Assembly: GCA_913031125.1 (NCBI GenBank)
Contig: CAJWFK010000025.1
Coordinates: forward strand, 1-38,440
Direction: 5' to 3'
Length of the DNA stretch: 38,440 nucleotides
From: an uncultured Woeseia sp.
Lineage (GTDB): Bacteria; Pseudomonadota; Gammaproteobacteria; Steroidobacterales; Woeseiaceae
Below, one piece after another: positions 18,991 through 27,432 of this stretch (position 1 is its first letter; every line of letters starts with the position of its first letter). Made by a program: the position numbers and the translations under genes. Under the pieces are notes generated by a model. The model had not been told where the DNA came from, ran no database searches, and worked only from the letters and a program-made list of their open reading frames with translations.

Positions 18991-20154
18991 ATGAGCGCTT
19001 CATCAATTTACATGGATTATGCAGCAACTACGCCTGCAGACCCGCGGGTTATTGAAGCGATGAATAAATGCTGCGGTATTGGGGGAGCCTTCGCGAACTC
19101 TGCTTCCATGCATAAGTTGGGGCGGCAAGCAGCCGATGTAGTTAATCATGCTAGAGGGCAACTTGGCTATTTGCTGAACACCAGTTCCGATCGGCTCATA
19201 TGGACATCCGGTGCTACAGAATCCAATAACTTGGCGATACGCGGTGCTGCGCATGCTCGCGCGCATCGCGGAAAACATTTGATAACTATGTTGACAGAGC
19301 ACAAAGCGGTTATCGATACATTTAAGGCACTCGAAAAAGACGGTTTTGATATTACTTGGCTTGCACCGCGTAAAGACGGCATATTGGTCATTGATGATCT
19401 TGCGGAGGTGCTTCGAGCCGATACTCAACTCGTTTCTATTATGCACGTAAACAATGAGACGGGTGTTGTTCAGGATATATGTGCGATCGGTGAACTGTGT
19501 AGGGAAAATGACGTACTGTTTCACTGCGATGCGGCCCAATCAGTTGGCAAACTAGAGATTGATTTGCAAGAGATACAGGTTGATCTCTTATCTCTGACGG
19601 CGCATAAGTTTTATGGTCCACAAGGAATCGGAGCTTTGTATATATCTGATCAGCCACGCGTTGGAATTTTTCCGATTACATACGGAGGAGGTCAAGAGAA
19701 GAGCCTCCGTCCGGGAACATTGCCAGTGCACCAAATAGCGGGCCTTGGTTCTGCAGCCGAAATAGCGAGTGCAGAGCTTCGGGACAATATGCAACATGTG
19801 CAGTCTATGCGTGATCGACTATGGACAGGCATTTCCGATATTCCTGAAATTTTGAGAAATGGCGATTCTGAATCTGGTTATGCCGGAATTCTTAATGTCA
19901 GTGTTTCAGATGTTGAAGGAGAAAGTCTGATCCTTGGGATGGATCCTGTATGCGTGGCAAGCGGCTCTGCTTGCAATTCGAAGGATAATGACCCTTCACA
20001 TGTATTGAGGGCTCTAGGTTGTTCAAGCATTGAGGCACAGGCAGCGATAAGATTCAGTTTTGGTCGGTTGACCACTCCCGCAGATATAGATTTTGCAATA
20101 AAACAATATCGTAAAACCGTGGAGCACCTCCGATCAATTTCACCAGCGAGTTAA
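18991..20154 (+). CDS. iscS: Cysteine desulfurase, IscS-type, without the usual C-terminal tail
   Basis: A pyridoxal-phosphate enzyme that removes sulfur from cysteine for Fe-S clusters and tRNA thiolation. It has YMDYAATTPADP at the N-terminus, the PLP lysine K206 in SLTAHKFYGPQGIG and the active-site cysteine C328 in ASGSACNSKD. At 387 residues it is shorter than E. coli IscS (404). It ends at LRSISPAS, where the E. coli protein continues with the tail that takes part in binding the scaffold IscU. The gene lies between trmJ and an unusual IscU-like gene, with gaps of five and one bases. The desulfurase activity is well supported; how it hands on sulfur is unclear. Confidence 0.9.
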   Translation: MSASSIYMDYAATTPADPRVIEAMNKCCGIGGAFANSASMHKLGRQAADVVNHARGQLGYLLNTSSDRLIWTSGATESNNLAIRGAAHARAHRGKHLITMLTEHKAVIDTFKALEKDGFDITWLAPRKDGILVIDDLAEVLRADTQLVSIMHVNNETGVVQDICAIGELCRENDVLFHCDAAQSVGKLEIDLQEIQVDLLSLTAHKFYGPQGIGALYISDQPRVGIFPITYGGGQEKSLRPGTLPVHQIAGLGSAAEIASAELRDNMQHVQSMRDRLWTGISDIPEILRNGDSESGYAGILNVSVSDVEGESLILGMDPVCVASGSACNSKDNDPSHVLRALGCSSIEAQAAIRFSFGRLTTPADIDFAIKQYRKTVEHLRSISPAS

Positions 20155-20155
20155 A

Positions 20156-20533
20156 ATGCAGGAAAGCAGATCCTACAGCGAGGAGGTTCTTGAATTGTTT
20201 AGCAATCTAGATCATGCAGGAGATTTAACGATCGATAGCAATCAGATCTTTGTTGCGGAAGTCCATGAATCGGAGGAAGGAGCACGGTTGGTCTTGTTTG
20301 TATGCGTCAACAAAGGGACAATTGCACAAATGCGTTTTAGAGCTTGGGGATGCCCTCATTTTCTTGCTGGTGCTGAAGTCGTTTGTCGCGAAATGGAAGG
20401 GGTTCGCGTTGATGCACCATATGATGCGGGAGTGCAGTATTTAATGAAACGGCTGGATGTGCCGGTACAAAAGACTGGCAAGATGTTACTTATCGAAGAT
20501 GCAGCGCAACAAATAATTGCTGCTATTCAATGA
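20156..20533 (+). CDS. Degenerate IscU/NifU-N-like scaffold protein
   Basis: The 125-residue product lines up with IscU along most of its length: the N-terminal SEEVLELFSN, FRAWGCPHFLAGAEVV matching IscU YGCGSAIASSS, and a C-terminal IEDAAQQIIAAI matching LAEDAIKAAI. Of the three cluster-ligand cysteines of IscU only the middle one remains (C66). The first, in A-C-G-D, is lost within VHESEEGARL, and the third, in H-C-S, is replaced near G108-K109. C50 and C77 are extra. It therefore probably cannot hold a cluster in the normal way. It sits one base after iscS and 21 bases before iscA, so a role in sulfur or iron delivery, or in control of IscS, is reasonable but inferred. Confidence 0.75.
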   Translation: MQESRSYSEEVLELFSNLDHAGDLTIDSNQIFVAEVHESEEGARLVLFVCVNKGTIAQMRFRAWGCPHFLAGAEVVCREMEGVRVDAPYDAGVQYLMKRLDVPVQKTGKMLLIEDAAQQIIAAIQ

Positions 20534-20554
20534 TTTGGAGAAATTAAAGGGGCA

Positions 20555-20881
20555 ATGGCAATATCACTTACTAAATCGGCGGCAGATAGAGTCAGGACAT
20601 ATATGAATGCACGCGGTTGTGGCATAGGCCTGCGTATAGGTGTAAAGAAAACAGGTTGTAACGGATTCGCCTATGTTGTGAACTATGCTGAAGAAATTGC
20701 TGACGATGATTGTGTGTTCCACGACCGTGGTGTCACTGTTGTCGTGGATCAGAAAAGCCTAACCCTTATCGATGGTACTCAAGTGGACTTCATTAAAGAG
20801 GGGTTGAACGAGGCGTTTCGGTTTCGTAATCCCAATGTATCTGGGGAGTGCGGATGTGGTGAAAGCTTTAGTATTTCATAG
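20555..20881 (+). CDS. iscA: Fe-S cluster assembly protein IscA/HesB family
   Basis: An A-type carrier of 108 residues that receives Fe-S clusters or iron and passes them to apo-enzymes. The three conserved cysteines are present: C35 in GVKKTGCNGFAY, and C99 and C101 in ECGCGESF near the C-terminus. It is the last gene of the operon: hscB, hscA, fdx and iscX, which normally follow in the Isc operon, are missing, and a terminator-like hairpin lies about 70 bases on. ErpA and SufA are close relatives; the name rests on gene context. Confidence 0.9.
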   Translation: MAISLTKSAADRVRTYMNARGCGIGLRIGVKKTGCNGFAYVVNYAEEIADDDCVFHDRGVTVVVDQKSLTLIDGTQVDFIKEGLNEAFRFRNPNVSGECGCGESFSIS

Positions 20882-20903
20882 CCTACGATACCTAAGTTGT
20901 TCG

Positions 20904-20932
20904 TTGCCTGACTAAAAGATTCCGAGTAAAAT
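20904..20932 (+). promoter_or_regulatory. Candidate sigma-70 promoter before ndk
   Basis: TTGCCT (20904-20909) and TAAAAT (20927-20932) are separated by exactly 17 bases. Transcription would start near 20939, upstream of the hairpin at 20954-20977, so the terminator would lie in the ndk leader. Confidence 0.5.
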
Positions 20933-20953
20933 CGAAGGGTTACGTACGTATGA

Positions 20954-20977
20954 CCGGCTTGGATAGCCGGTTTTTTT
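20954..20977 (+). terminator. Rho-independent terminator after iscA (or ndk leader attenuator)
   Basis: CCGGC, a seven-base loop and GCCGG are followed directly by seven Ts. The stem is short but complete. It ends the isc operon and precedes the ndk ribosome binding site AAAAAGGA by about 15 bases. Confidence 0.75.
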
Positions 20978-21006
20978 GAATCTAAATTCACAAAAAGGAC
21001 CTTGCA

Positions 21007-21438
21007 ATGGACGTTGAGCAAACCCTCTCTATTATTAAACCAGATGGTGTTGAGAAGAATTTGATTGGGGAGATTTATCGCCGTTTCGAAAAAGCTGGGC
21101 TTTGTGTGGTTGCAGCACGGATGATGCACCTAAGTAAAGAACAAGCAGAAGGCTTTTATGCTGTCCATAAGGAAAAGCCTTTTTTCCGCGGTTTGATTAC
21201 CTATATGACATCAGGGCCAATTATGGTTCAAGCTCTGGAAGGTCATTCATCCATCGCAAAGAATCGTGAGATTATGGGCGCGACTAATCCTGATGATGCC
21301 CAGCCAGGGACAATCAGGAAAGATTTTGGGTCGAGCATTGAGGAAAACGTTGTGCATGGCTCCGATAGTCCAACTACAGCAGCCGAAGAAATAGCCTTTT
21401 TCTTTCCTAATAATGGCATCTGTCCAAGGACTCGTTGA
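21007..21438 (+). CDS. ndk: Nucleoside diphosphate kinase
   Basis: Transfers the gamma-phosphate from ATP to nucleoside diphosphates through a phosphohistidine. The 143-residue product starts with [14 protein letters not shown] and carries the active-site motif NVVHGSDS with H117. Length and sequence are standard. An AAAAAGGA ribosome binding site precedes the ATG. It is the first gene of a long same-strand run that reaches metX. Its stop overlaps an alternative TTG start of rlmN. Confidence 0.97.
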   Translation: MDVEQTLSIIKPDGVEKNLIGEIYRRFEKAGLCVVAARMMHLSKEQAEGFYAVHKEKPFFRGLITYMTSGPIMVQALEGHSSIAKNREIMGATNPDDAQPGTIRKDFGSSIEENVVHGSDSPTTAAEEIAFFFPNNGICPRTR

Positions 21439-21443
21439 TTCTG

Positions 21444-22568
21444 ATGCAAATTAAGCCTGACAGTGAGGGGCCGATAGGAAATTCTGGACTACGAATTAAT
21501 CTTCTTGGCAAGCCGGAAGTCCAACTTGCCGATTTTTTCGAGGAACTTGGAGAAAAACCGTTCCGGGCGCGTCAGGTTCTGCAGTGGGTGCACCAGCGCA
21601 ATGTCTCGCGATTCGATGATATGACAGATTTGTCGAAACAGTTGCGCGCGCATTTGTGTGAGGTAGCCTCCATCGAATTACCGGAGGCAATTTCAGAGAA
21701 GAAATCTGCTGATGGAACAGTAAAATGGCTTTTTTCTGCGGGGGGGGATCAGGCAGTTGAAACTGTTTTTATTCCTGAAAAAACTCGCGGAACATTGTGC
21801 ATATCATCCCAGGTTGGTTGTGCTTTAGATTGTACATTCTGTGCTACGGGTGCTCAGGGCTTTAACCGCAATTTAGAAGTAGATGAAATAATCGGACAGG
21901 TTACTTACGCTAATAGACAACTTCCCCCTCGGCCAAATGGCGCACGCCCTGTAACTAACGTTGTTTTCATGGGTATGGGTGAGCCGCTGGCAAATTATCG
22001 CAACCTTATACCCTCTTTACAGCTGTTACTTTCAGATTATGCTTATGGCCTATCACGAAGGCGCATAACGGTTAGTACTTCGGGTATCGTTCCGCATATC
22101 GATCGTCTGAGTGATGATTGTAATGTATCGCTAGCTGTATCGTTGCACGCTGCTAGCGATACATTGCGCAATGAGCTAGTACCTATTAATAAAATACATC
22201 CTATTGCGGAGTTGTTAGCTGCTTGTTGGCGTTATGCAGAGAAACGTGCGAACCGCTTTATAACCTTTGAATATGTAATGTTGCGGGATATTAATGATAC
22301 GGCAAGGGATGCTGATGATTTGATCCAATTGCTGCAAGACCGACCGGCTAAAGTTAACCTTATTCCCTTTAACCCTTTTGATGGTAATCAATATAAATGT
22401 TCTCGAGAGCAAACTATTAGTGATTTCCAGCGGCGTTTGCGTGAAAGGGGTTTGGTGACAACTATTCGCAAGACACGGGGAGCAGATATTAATGCAGCAT
22501 GTGGTCAGCTGGCTGGTAAAGTAAGGGATAGAGTGAGATCTCGTTTAAGCGAGAAAGTTAGAAATTGA
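21444..22568 (+). CDS. rlmN: Dual-specificity 23S rRNA/tRNA adenine-C2 methyltransferase RlmN
   Basis: A radical-SAM enzyme that methylates A2503 of 23S rRNA and A37 of some tRNAs. The cluster motif CALDCTFC (C-x3-C-x2-C) lies near residues 126-133. Other family segments are FRARQVLQWVHQ, VFMGMGEPLANY, VSTSGIVPHI and SLHAASDTLRNELVPIN, and the catalytic C-terminal cysteine lies in RGADINAACGQLAG. The ATG at 21444 is chosen. A TTG at 21435 overlapping the ndk stop lies closer to AAGGA (21426-21430) and would add three residues, so the true start is uncertain. Confidence 0.95.
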   Translation: MQIKPDSEGPIGNSGLRINLLGKPEVQLADFFEELGEKPFRARQVLQWVHQRNVSRFDDMTDLSKQLRAHLCEVASIELPEAISEKKSADGTVKWLFSAGGDQAVETVFIPEKTRGTLCISSQVGCALDCTFCATGAQGFNRNLEVDEIIGQVTYANRQLPPRPNGARPVTNVVFMGMGEPLANYRNLIPSLQLLLSDYAYGLSRRRITVSTSGIVPHIDRLSDDCNVSLAVSLHAASDTLRNELVPINKIHPIAELLAACWRYAEKRANRFITFEYVMLRDINDTARDADDLIQLLQDRPAKVNLIPFNPFDGNQYKCSREQTISDFQRRLRERGLVTTIRKTRGADINAACGQLAGKVRDRVRSRLSEKVRN

Positions 22569-23335
22569 TAATCAACAATTTAAAAAAAGCAATATTAGTT
22601 AAAATAGCGGCATGCGCATTATTAGCTGGATGTGTGGCATCGGACAGTCTAACTCGAAGTCCGGAGCCAGGTGCGGATGCAGCTGATACCAATTACCAAC
22701 TTGGTGCGCAGTACTACCGAAATGGAAGATACGAATTAGCTCGGGACAGACTCGAGCGGTCGATCCGGCTCAACCAACGTAATGCGAACGCACATTCATT
22801 GCTAGCTTTAACTTTTGTCCGTTTAGGAAACGATCGATTGGCTAATGAATCATTTCAACGGTCAGTGAGGTTAGGTTCTAGCAACAAAGATGTACGCAAC
22901 GCTTATGCTGTCTACCTTTGTCAGCAGGGCCGTTATGATGAGGCACTCAAACAATTCGATCGAGCAATTCGGATTCGAGAAAACGATTCAGCTTGGATTG
23001 AGATGACCAATGCAGGGGTTTGTGTATTTCAAAAACCCAATTTTGAAGAGGCCGAGCGTTATTATCGGCAGGCACTAGATTTGCGGCCTACATATAGCGA
23101 AGCACTGATTCAAATGGCCGTATTAAAATACCAGATGGAAGAAAACTTGTTGGCGAGAGCTTTTTTGCAACGATATCTTGCCACTAACAAAGGATCAGCA
23201 GGTGTCTTATATCTCGCTGTTCAGGTGGAGACTTCGTTGGGAGATCATCGTGCTGCTGCAAACTACCTCAACCAACTTTTTATGAATTTCCCTGATTCAG
23301 CTGAGGCTAAGTTAATGATGAGTCAGGGAACTTAG
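22565..23335 (+). CDS. pilW: Type IV pilus biogenesis lipoprotein PilW/PilF (TPR protein)
   Basis: A 256-residue outer-membrane lipoprotein. The lipobox LLAGC puts the lipidated cysteine at C23, and several tetratricopeptide repeats follow from about residue 40 (ANYQLGAQYYRNGRYELA-type units). In Pseudomonas and Neisseria the homologue acts as pilotin for the secretin PilQ. The start is TTG at 22565, overlapping the rlmN stop (TTGA). No ATG lies before the lipobox in frame, so the TTG is needed for a signal peptide. Position between rlmN and rodZ is the normal one. Confidence 0.88.
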   Translation: MIINNLKKAILVKIAACALLAGCVASDSLTRSPEPGADAADTNYQLGAQYYRNGRYELARDRLERSIRLNQRNANAHSLLALTFVRLGNDRLANESFQRSVRLGSSNKDVRNAYAVYLCQQGRYDEALKQFDRAIRIRENDSAWIEMTNAGVCVFQKPNFEEAERYYRQALDLRPTYSEALIQMAVLKYQMEENLLARAFLQRYLATNKGSAGVLYLAVQVETSLGDHRAAANYLNQLFMNFPDSAEAKLMMSQGT

Positions 23336-23349
23336 GGCTATTTTTTGTT

Positions 23350-24180
23350 ATGGCAAAAGTGATTAAAAAAAAGGTACTGAGTAAAGAACAAGTAGCAGGT
23401 GGCGAGCGATTGCATGTTGCACGTAAAGCTAAAGATATTCCGATTGAAAAAATAGCTCAGGAATTAAATTTGGACGAGGAAAAGGTACGTGCGCTCGAAA
23501 CAAATGAGTTTGCATTGCTGGGAGCACCAGTTTTCGCAAAGGGACACTTGCGAAATTATGCCAAGCTAGTTGATATCGATGTTAAGGATATTATGACGGA
23601 TTACTACAAACTAGATCGGGCAGCAGGGTTACCGCCTGTAGTCGGCGAGCGCCGGAGAGTTCACTTAGATATTGATCCGCTTTATTTGATTATTGGCGCT
23701 ATCGGAATCTTGTTTATTATTGTCATGGCATATTGGTTCTTTTCAAGAGGTATGGCAGAAGATGATGTGTCGACGGTGCCACCGGCCACTAATGAGCGGT
23801 TTATACCGGATCCCATGAGAGGTGCTGAATCTGTTAACAATGAGAGGACAGTAAATGAGTCGACAGTTGTAGAGTTTCCTGCAGATAATGCTGCTCTCAT
23901 AGAAGAAGATGCTCCAACGATTTCCGCAACGCCCCAGATAGAAATTGAACTCTCATACATCGGTGACTGCTGGACTGAGATCTCGGATAATGCTGGACGG
24001 AGGCTATTTTATGATTTAGGTCAGAGTGGCAGGGTAGTTAAAGTATCGGGAGACGCGCCGGTGCAGGTGTTCTTGGGAGACGCTAGGGCCGTAGATATAA
24101 CAGTAGCAGGTAATCCTTGGCCCTTAACATCATCGATGCTTACCGGGCAGCCCATTCGCCTGACGATTCCAGCTCAATAG
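23350..24180 (+). CDS. rodZ: Cytoskeleton protein RodZ
   Basis: A membrane protein linking MreB filaments to the elongation machinery. It has a cytoplasmic helix-turn-helix domain (about 14-85: GERLHVARKAKDIPIEKIAQ and the PVFAKGHLRNYAKL signature). One membrane segment lies at about 111-131 (LYLIIGAIGILFIIVMAYWFF). A periplasmic linker and a C-terminal beta domain (about 200-276, with DCWTEISDNAGRRLFYDL) follow. The ispG gene normally found next is absent: hisS starts 14 bases after the stop. Confidence 0.92.
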   Translation: MAKVIKKKVLSKEQVAGGERLHVARKAKDIPIEKIAQELNLDEEKVRALETNEFALLGAPVFAKGHLRNYAKLVDIDVKDIMTDYYKLDRAAGLPPVVGERRRVHLDIDPLYLIIGAIGILFIIVMAYWFFSRGMAEDDVSTVPPATNERFIPDPMRGAESVNNERTVNESTVVEFPADNAALIEEDAPTISATPQIEIELSYIGDCWTEISDNAGRRLFYDLGQSGRVVKVSGDAPVQVFLGDARAVDITVAGNPWPLTSSMLTGQPIRLTIPAQ

Positions 24181-24193
24181 GTCGGTTTAAAGC

Positions 24194-25462
24194 GTGAATA
24201 CGAAATCAATCCGAGGCATGAATGACATACTTCCTGGGATCGCATCTACATGGCGGTATGTAGAGTCTATCGTAGTTGATGTAATTCAATCCTATGGCTA
24301 TAAGGAGATCAGACTTCCAATATTGGAGCATACAGATGTATTCGCTCGGGCTATTGGTGAAGTTACTGACATCGTTGAAAAGGAAATGTATACCTTTTTT
24401 GACCGTAATGATGAAAGTCTAACTATGCGGCCTGAAGCAACGGCAGGATTAGTACGAGCAGGAATAACAAATGGACTTTTCTATAATCAGCGTAAAAAGC
24501 TTTGGACACTTGGTCCAATGTTTCGCTATGAAAAACCGCAAAAAGGACGTTATCGACAGTTTCACCAGTTTGATGTCGAAGCGATAGGCTACCCAGGTCC
24601 GGATATTGACGCGGAACTTATTATCATGTGCGAGCGCATGTGGGAGCAGCTTGAATTATCGCGGCTGACGCTACAAATCAATACGCTAGGTTCACACGAC
24701 GCCAGAGCCAGTTACCGAAAAGCACTGGTGGATTATTTTTTAACGGTGAAAAGTGCGTTAGATGAGGATAGTATCCGTCGGCTGGAAAGGAACCCACTTC
24801 GTATACTGGATAGCAAGAATCAAGATATGGAGGAGATCATCGCTGATGCGCCAGTTATGATCGATTTTTTAGACGATCAATCAGCTGAACATTTTGAGAA
24901 ACTAAAATCGCTACTCGATGGCCAAGGAATCCAGTACGTTGTTAATCCACGACTTGTTCGTGGTCTTGATTATTATAACCAAACGGTCTTCGAGTGGGTT
25001 ACTGATGCACTTGGGTCCCAGGGCACCGTTTGTGGTGGTGGACGATATGACAGTCTTGTGGAGAAATTGGGCGGGCGCAGTACTCCGGCGATTGGATGGG
25101 CGATGGGTGTCGAGAGACTTATAGAATTATATGAATTCTGTGGCGGAGAGGCTTCTAAACAGAATATTGATGTTTATATTGTTGCTGCTGGACATGAAGC
25201 TATCGCTGCTGGGCTTTCAGTAGCCGAAGAATTACGACAACAGATTCCAGGCGTGATTATTGAACTGAATCTTGGTGGAGGTAGTTACAAGACACAATTG
25301 AAACGCGCGGACAAAAGTGGTGCGGCTTATGCCGTTATTCTGGGAGAAGATGAGATTGAACGCCAAGAAGCAAGCCTAAAACCATTGCGGACTGGTGAAG
25401 GTCAAAGCAGGGTAGCGGTTGAGAAACTGACGGATGTTTTAGCAAAACAGCTAAAGCGCTAA
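24194..25462 (+). CDS. hisS: Histidyl-tRNA synthetase
   Basis: A class II aminoacyl-tRNA synthetase of 422 residues. It starts with SIRGMNDILPG; motif 2 lies in LTMRPEATAGLVRAG and FRYEKPQKGRYRQFHQFDVEAIG. The histidine-specific motifs LVRGLDYYNQTVFEW and the nearby GGGRYDSLVEKLGGR are present, and the C-terminal anticodon-binding domain begins at about residue 330. The start is GTG at 24194. It belongs to the ndk-to-der gene run. Confidence 0.97.
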   Translation: MNTKSIRGMNDILPGIASTWRYVESIVVDVIQSYGYKEIRLPILEHTDVFARAIGEVTDIVEKEMYTFFDRNDESLTMRPEATAGLVRAGITNGLFYNQRKKLWTLGPMFRYEKPQKGRYRQFHQFDVEAIGYPGPDIDAELIIMCERMWEQLELSRLTLQINTLGSHDARASYRKALVDYFLTVKSALDEDSIRRLERNPLRILDSKNQDMEEIIADAPVMIDFLDDQSAEHFEKLKSLLDGQGIQYVVNPRLVRGLDYYNQTVFEWVTDALGSQGTVCGGGRYDSLVEKLGGRSTPAIGWAMGVERLIELYEFCGGEASKQNIDVYIVAAGHEAIAAGLSVAEELRQQIPGVIIELNLGGGSYKTQLKRADKSGAAYAVILGEDEIERQEASLKPLRTGEGQSRVAVEKLTDVLAKQLKR

Positions 25463-25480
25463 CAAAGTAAAGGTAATTTT

Positions 25481-26185
25481 GTGGAAGATTTATCAGAAAA
25501 GGAACAACTGGAAGCGCTTAAGGCTTGGTGGGCTGAGAATGGCAACTATGTAATGGGTGGCATTGCATTAGGTATTGTAGTGATTTTTGGTTGGAATCGG
25601 TGGGACTCAAGCATAGCTGAAAAAGAAATTGCAGCATCGACACTGTATGAAAATATTATGGATGCATCATCACGTGGCAATATCGATAATGCCACTTTTG
25701 CTGCAGATGAATTATTTGAGAATTACGCCACATCACCTTATGCAGTTCATGGACGTTTCGCTATGGCAAGATTATATATGGATAACGGCCGCGACCAAGA
25801 TGCGGTAGATGTATTGCAAGCAGTAATTGATTTTCACCCGAATGACGAGCTCTCTCTCGTTGCGCGACTTCGGCTGGCTAAGATTTTACTTTACCAAGGT
25901 CGAGCGGAGGCAACTTTAGATCTTCTACAGGATTTGCCAGAGAGCGCTTTTGATCAACGGTTTAGTGAAATTTTAGGCGATGCTTACGTTGCACTGGAAT
26001 CTTATCCGGAAGCAGAATCAGCCTATATTTCAGCACTCGGTGACGGTTCCGCAATAGGTGCGGTCGACCAGAACTTGATTAAGCTCAAGATTAATGACTT
26101 GCCCGTGGTCAGCGAAGAGGATAGTCCATCAGAACCTGGAGGATCGGAGAAGTTTACTGACGAGGACGAGGCCGGAGCTCAATAG
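25481..26185 (+). CDS. yfgM: YfgM-family membrane-anchored TPR chaperone/ancillary protein
   Basis: The 234-residue protein begins with a cytoplasmic EKEQLEALKAWWAENGNY motif. A single membrane segment (about 24-40, VMGGIALGIVVIFGW) and periplasmic tetratricopeptide-like repeats follow. E. coli YfgM contacts the Sec translocon and periplasmic chaperones. The start is GTG at 25481 with TAAAGGTAATTTT before it. The stop TAG shares its last base with the GTG of bamB, so the two are probably translationally coupled. Confidence 0.9.
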   Translation: MEDLSEKEQLEALKAWWAENGNYVMGGIALGIVVIFGWNRWDSSIAEKEIAASTLYENIMDASSRGNIDNATFAADELFENYATSPYAVHGRFAMARLYMDNGRDQDAVDVLQAVIDFHPNDELSLVARLRLAKILLYQGRAEATLDLLQDLPESAFDQRFSEILGDAYVALESYPEAESAYISALGDGSAIGAVDQNLIKLKINDLPVVSEEDSPSEPGGSEKFTDEDEAGAQ

Positions 26186-27396
26186 TGTCGCAATCATCTC
26201 AATTTGACCGAGGCGCTATATGGCGGTGCAGCCGTGTTTTTTGCGCTATCTCAATAGTGTGTTTATTTGGCACAGGCTGCAGTATTTTCGGTGAAGAAAA
26301 AGATATGGAAGCTGAGCCATTGGAGCTGCAGGCTATAGATGAAACACTCGATGTCCGTCAACTATGGTCGGAAAGTGTTGGAGCAGGCACTGAATCCCTA
26401 AGAGTGGCGCTTAATCCGTCAGGTGATGGTAACCGAGTTTATGCCGCGAGCTATGATGGTAATGTGGGCGCTTTTAATCCTGAGAATGGCCAACGTATTT
26501 GGGTTACAGAGCTAGACTTAACCTTGTCTGCTGGTCCCGGAATCGGCGATGGGCTCGTTGTCGTCGCTGGCTATGATGGTGACCTGATTGCTTTAAATGC
26601 GAGGGATGGACAAGAATTATGGCGGACAAGAATCGGAGCTGAATCACTGGCTAAGCCGGCTATAGACGACGATAGAGTCATTGTGTACACGATTGATGGC
26701 CGCCTTCGAGTTTATAGTGCGTTTGACGGGCGTCAGTTATGGGTACTTGAGCAGAGTGTTCCGGCATTGACTCAAAGAGGGTCGGCGGCACCGATGGTTG
26801 TTGGTAACACAATAATAACGGGGTTTGATAATGGTCGGTTATTAGCGGTTGATTTAGATGACGGGATCTTGGAATGGGAAGCCGTATTAACGCCGCCCTC
26901 CGGACGTTCCGATTTGGAGCGGCTTGCCGATATTGATGGCAGTCTTGCAGTAGTTGGCCAAGACATCTACGCGGCTGGATTTAATGGCCGCCTTGCCTCA
27001 TTGGCCGTGGAATCAGGACAAGTACTTTGGGCCAGAGATATTTCGTCACCTACTGGGGTTTCTGTAGACTGGAACAACATCTATACCGTTGGAGACGGTG
27101 GTGAAGTTATTGCAGTTTTGCGACGAAATGGGGACGATGTCTGGCGCCAAGAAAGTCTTTTACGTCGAGAACCAACGCCGCCAGTACCATTTAGCACAGC
27201 AGTTGTCGTCGGAGATTTTGAAGGCTATGTTCATTTTTTCAATAATTTCGATGGAAGGCCGGTGGCTCGTGAACGCGTAGGCGGTAGTATGATATCAGGC
27301 CCACCGTTGGTTATGGGTGACAAGCTTTTTGTACAAAGTGAAAATGGTACCCTCGCGGCATTTGCGGTGCGAATACCTATCCGCACCGAAGACTGA
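26185..27396 (+). CDS. bamB: Outer membrane assembly lipoprotein BamB
   Basis: An eight-bladed beta-propeller lipoprotein of the BAM complex, which inserts beta-barrel proteins in the outer membrane. It has a signal peptide with lipidation cysteine at about C32 (CLFGTGCSIF); the lipobox has Gly at -3, not the usual Leu. Repeated PQQ-type blades follow, such as VYAASYDGNVGAFNPENGQRI, VVVAGYDGDLIALNARDGQE and VIVYTIDGRLRVYSAFDGRQ. The GTG start at 26185 overlaps the yfgM stop. der follows after 36 bases. Confidence 0.94.
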   Translation: MSQSSQFDRGAIWRCSRVFCAISIVCLFGTGCSIFGEEKDMEAEPLELQAIDETLDVRQLWSESVGAGTESLRVALNPSGDGNRVYAASYDGNVGAFNPENGQRIWVTELDLTLSAGPGIGDGLVVVAGYDGDLIALNARDGQELWRTRIGAESLAKPAIDDDRVIVYTIDGRLRVYSAFDGRQLWVLEQSVPALTQRGSAAPMVVGNTIITGFDNGRLLAVDLDDGILEWEAVLTPPSGRSDLERLADIDGSLAVVGQDIYAAGFNGRLASLAVESGQVLWARDISSPTGVSVDWNNIYTVGDGGEVIAVLRRNGDDVWRQESLLRREPTPPVPFSTAVVVGDFEGYVHFFNNFDGRPVARERVGGSMISGPPLVMGDKLFVQSENGTLAAFAVRIPIRTED

Positions 27397-27432
27397 TGCT
27401 GCGGTTATCTTAGGCTATGGTGATTTCTAGTT

